From: Flavobacteriales bacterium UBA5871
GTDB lineage: Bacteria > Bacteroidota > Bacteroidia > Flavobacteriales_D > Crocinitomicaceae
Direction of reading: 5' to 3'
NCBI GenBank assembly: GCA_002432085.1
Contig: DJFN01000042.1
Coordinates: 8,562-14,566, forward strand
DNA: 6,005 nucleotides
Shown: positions 4,150-6,005 of the stretch, in pieces
How the letters are laid out: each line of letters opens with the position of its first letter
Numbering within the stretch: the first letter of the stretch is position 1
The notes under the pieces: generated by a model
The model's input: the letters and a program-made list of their open reading frames with translations, nothing else
Database searches by the model: none
Told to the model about the DNA's origin: nothing
Made by a program: the position numbers and the translations under genes

Positions 4150-6005
4150 ATGGCTATGCCACGCTGGTTAAAACGTACGATCAAATGGACCATCGGGACA
4201 TTTCTCGGGCTGATTCTGCTGATCAGCGGGGCACTCTATTTCTTTCACGACCAGATCGTCGAATACGTGATCGGTGAGATCAATAAGAACCTGAAAGCCA
4301 AGGTCGAAGTTTCCAAAGTAGACATCACGTTCTGGAAAACCTTCCCGAATCTTTCCCTCGACTTCCACGACGTGTTCATTCCCGATGCCTTGCCGGGCGC
4401 TACACACAAAGACACGCTGCTTTACACGGAAATGATCCGCATGAAGTTTAACCCGTGGGATATCTGGAACGACGATTACAAGGTCAAATCCATCGACATC
4501 GCGCCGGGAACGCTGCAGCTGAAGGTCAACAAACACGGCAAAGTCAACTACGACATCGTCAGGGAAAGCGAAAGCAACGAAGCTTCGTCGTTCGAGCTCA
4601 CACTGGAAGCTATCAATGTCGAAGGTTTGCGCTTCAGTTATGCCAACGCGGCGCAGGAGCAATTGTATTCCACGACTTTTTCCCAGCTGGGATTGAGCGG
4701 AAAGTTCACCGAAAAGCGCTTCAGCATGCACACCGAAGCGGCGTTTCACATCAACCGCATTCAGAACGGGAAGATTCCGTTTATCGTGAATCAGCCCGCA
4801 ACGACGATCGTCGATATCGATGTGGACCAGGAAAAGCAAACGGTTTCGCTGCCCAACGGACTTATCCATCTTGCCGGATTGCCGTTCAAAGTGAGTGTTC
4901 TGGTCGACAGCACGTCCGTTCACGCCAAAGTCAACGCGCATAACCTGAACCTGGCCGATGTGGCCAATCATCTGTCTGTAAAAGAAGCCGACAACGTGGA
5001 GCGGTTCAAAGGACAGGGAACGGCGTCGTTTTCTCTAAAGCTCGACAGCAAGCTCGGCACGGATGCTTTCCCGCTGATCGATTGCAAATTCAACGTCAAG
5101 CGCGGCCGACTGGTGGAACCGAGCCAGGACCTGGTACTCAATTCCATCGAGCTCGACGGCAGCTATTCGACCGTCAAGGGCCGCAACAAGGAAGAGCTGA
5201 ACCTGAACAATATTTCCTTTTCGACCGTCGGCGGACCGTTCCACGGCAACCTGTACATCCGGCAGTTTTCGGCACCGCGCTACACCGGTCGGGCCAATGG
5301 CGCCATCGACCTGGCTGTCGTGCATTCGCTGTTCCACATCCCGAAAATCCAGGCGCTGACCGGCAATGTGAACGTGAATACGGAATTCGCCCTTGTTACT
5401 TTACCCAAAGCCAATGGCGAACAGGTGATCGATATCGAGCGCGGATCGGGCTCGATGAAAATGGCCAACGTGGCGCTGCAGCTCATCGATGACACCCGGA
5501 AGTTCGAAAAGATCAACGGTTTATTGCTGATCGATCAGCACCAGGCTGCGCTGGAAAACCTTTCGGTGATTCTCGGGCAATCGGATTTGCTGCTCAACGG
5601 TCATTTCGACCAGATCGATCGCTTTCTGCAGGATCAGGCCAATCTGCAGATCGCTGTAACGGCGCAAAGCAACAAGATCGACCTCGCCGACTTCAACAGC
5701 ACGAGCAGCGGCACATCGGTGAAAGAAGCCGAGCCCGCCAAACGCGAATGGCTGCTGCCGACGATGATCAACGGAAACGTGCAGCTGGATGTCAACACCA
5801 TCGTGCTCGACGATCACCGTTTCCTCAATATCCACGGCGATATGGCTGTCGGGAACCGTTCGATCCGTATCGACCGACTCTTCGGACGCAATGCCGAAGC
5901 GACCATACAGGGAACACTGAACGTGGCCGAAACAGCGCCGGAACACTTCGAGCTGATCACCAATCTGTATTCGAAAGACATTCGCTTTACGCCGCTGTTC
6001 AAGGA
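4150..6005 (+). CDS. AsmA-like inner-membrane-anchored envelope protein (C-terminus cut off by window edge)
   Basis: An open frame of 618 codons runs off the right edge with no stop; Bacteroidota AsmA-like proteins are commonly 800 residues or more, so a sizeable C-terminal part is missing. A basic N-terminus (Arg5, Lys8, Arg9, Lys12) leads into one hydrophobic helix at about 13-32, giving a signal-anchor with the rest in the periplasm. Next comes an AsmA-type opening, INKNLKAKVEVSKVDITFWK (44-63), then FPNLSLDFHDVFI (65-77), typical of this family in Bacteroidota. The remainder is a long series of amphipathic beta strands with repeated short turns, as expected for the beta-groove (AsmA/TamB/VPS13-like) architecture. 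Proteins of this clan are linked to lipid transport or outer-membrane assembly. That role is inferred from the clan, not shown here. The start at 4150 is taken from the promoter spacing; ATG at 4156 is an alternative. The gene is monocistronic as far as can be seen. Confidence 0.85.
   Translation, partial: MAMPRWLKRTIKWTIGTFLGLILLISGALYFFHDQIVEYVIGEINKNLKAKVEVSKVDITFWKTFPNLSLDFHDVFIPDALPGATHKDTLLYTEMIRMKFNPWDIWNDDYKVKSIDIAPGTLQLKVNKHGKVNYDIVRESESNEASSFELTLEAINVEGLRFSYANAAQEQLYSTTFSQLGLSGKFTEKRFSMHTEAAFHINRIQNGKIPFIVNQPATTIVDIDVDQEKQTVSLPNGLIHLAGLPFKVSVLVDSTSVHAKVNAHNLNLADVANHLSVKEADNVERFKGQGTASFSLKLDSKLGTDAFPLIDCKFNVKRGRLVEPSQDLVLNSIELDGSYSTVKGRNKEELNLNNISFSTVGGPFHGNLYIRQFSAPRYTGRANGAIDLAVVHSLFHIPKIQALTGNVNVNTEFALVTLPKANGEQVIDIERGSGSMKMANVALQLIDDTRKFEKINGLLLIDQHQAALENLSVILGQSDLLLNGHFDQIDRFLQDQANLQIAVTAQSNKIDLADFNSTSSGTSVKEAEPAKREWLLPTMINGNVQLDVNTIVLDDHRFLNIHGDMAVGNRSIRIDRLFGRNAEATIQGTLNVAETAPEHFELITNLYSKDIRFTPLFK

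Noticed and set aside
4168..4971. Long open frame (267 codons) on the minus strand, opposite the AsmA-like gene
   Set aside because: It is fully antisense to a frame with a clear membrane anchor, AsmA-type motifs and its own promoter. The antisense product shows no family motif, and long antisense frames are expected at this base composition.

Overview
The window looks like an ordinary chromosomal stretch from a member of the Bacteroidota, most likely a Flavobacteriales/Flavobacteriia-type organism with roughly balanced base composition. The main evidence is the promoter signature. Four of the five transcription units carry the Bacteroidota -7 element TAnnTTTG only 4-5 bases before the start codon, and no gene has a Shine-Dalgarno sequence. 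The protein set (a Bacteroidota-style AsmA-like protein, a DUF1569/DinB-like protein, an EamA permease) fits this. Genus-level placement is not possible from what is visible.

Layout. Bases 1-668 (minus) hold the N-terminal ~222 residues of glutamate racemase (MurI), cut by the window edge. Bases 780-1868 (minus) encode a complete GT-B family 4 glycosyltransferase. A divergent intergenic region (1869-2016) with two face-to-face promoters separates it from a plus-strand pair: a small two-helix membrane protein of unknown function (2017-2367) and an EamA/DMT-type permease (2364-3272), joined by an ATGA stop-start overlap. Next comes a stand-alone DUF1569/DinB-like protein (3484-3933). Last is the first ~618 residues of a large AsmA-like envelope protein (4150 to the right edge).

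Three of the genes point to the cell envelope: MurI supplies D-glutamate for peptidoglycan, the GT4 enzyme probably builds a surface glycan, and the AsmA-like protein probably acts at the inner membrane/periplasm. They sit in separate transcription units, so this is not a pathway operon.

The unusual part is the intergenic DNA. Each of the four main spacers (669-779, 1869-2016, 3273-3483, 3934-4149) is filled or edged by short-period repeats. The units are 7 bp (CAGTCnn), 8 bp (AGTCCTGA), 9-10 bp (CCCGCAGAT) and 7 bp (TTGGAAG/TTTGAAG). In three spacers the words are arranged as inverted arms; some arrays run into stop codons or up to promoters, and one near-identical 20-base copy lies on each side of the glycosyltransferase gene. 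I see no tRNA, rRNA, CRISPR array, transposase, phage gene or defence system, and no gene-free stretch longer than about 220 bases.
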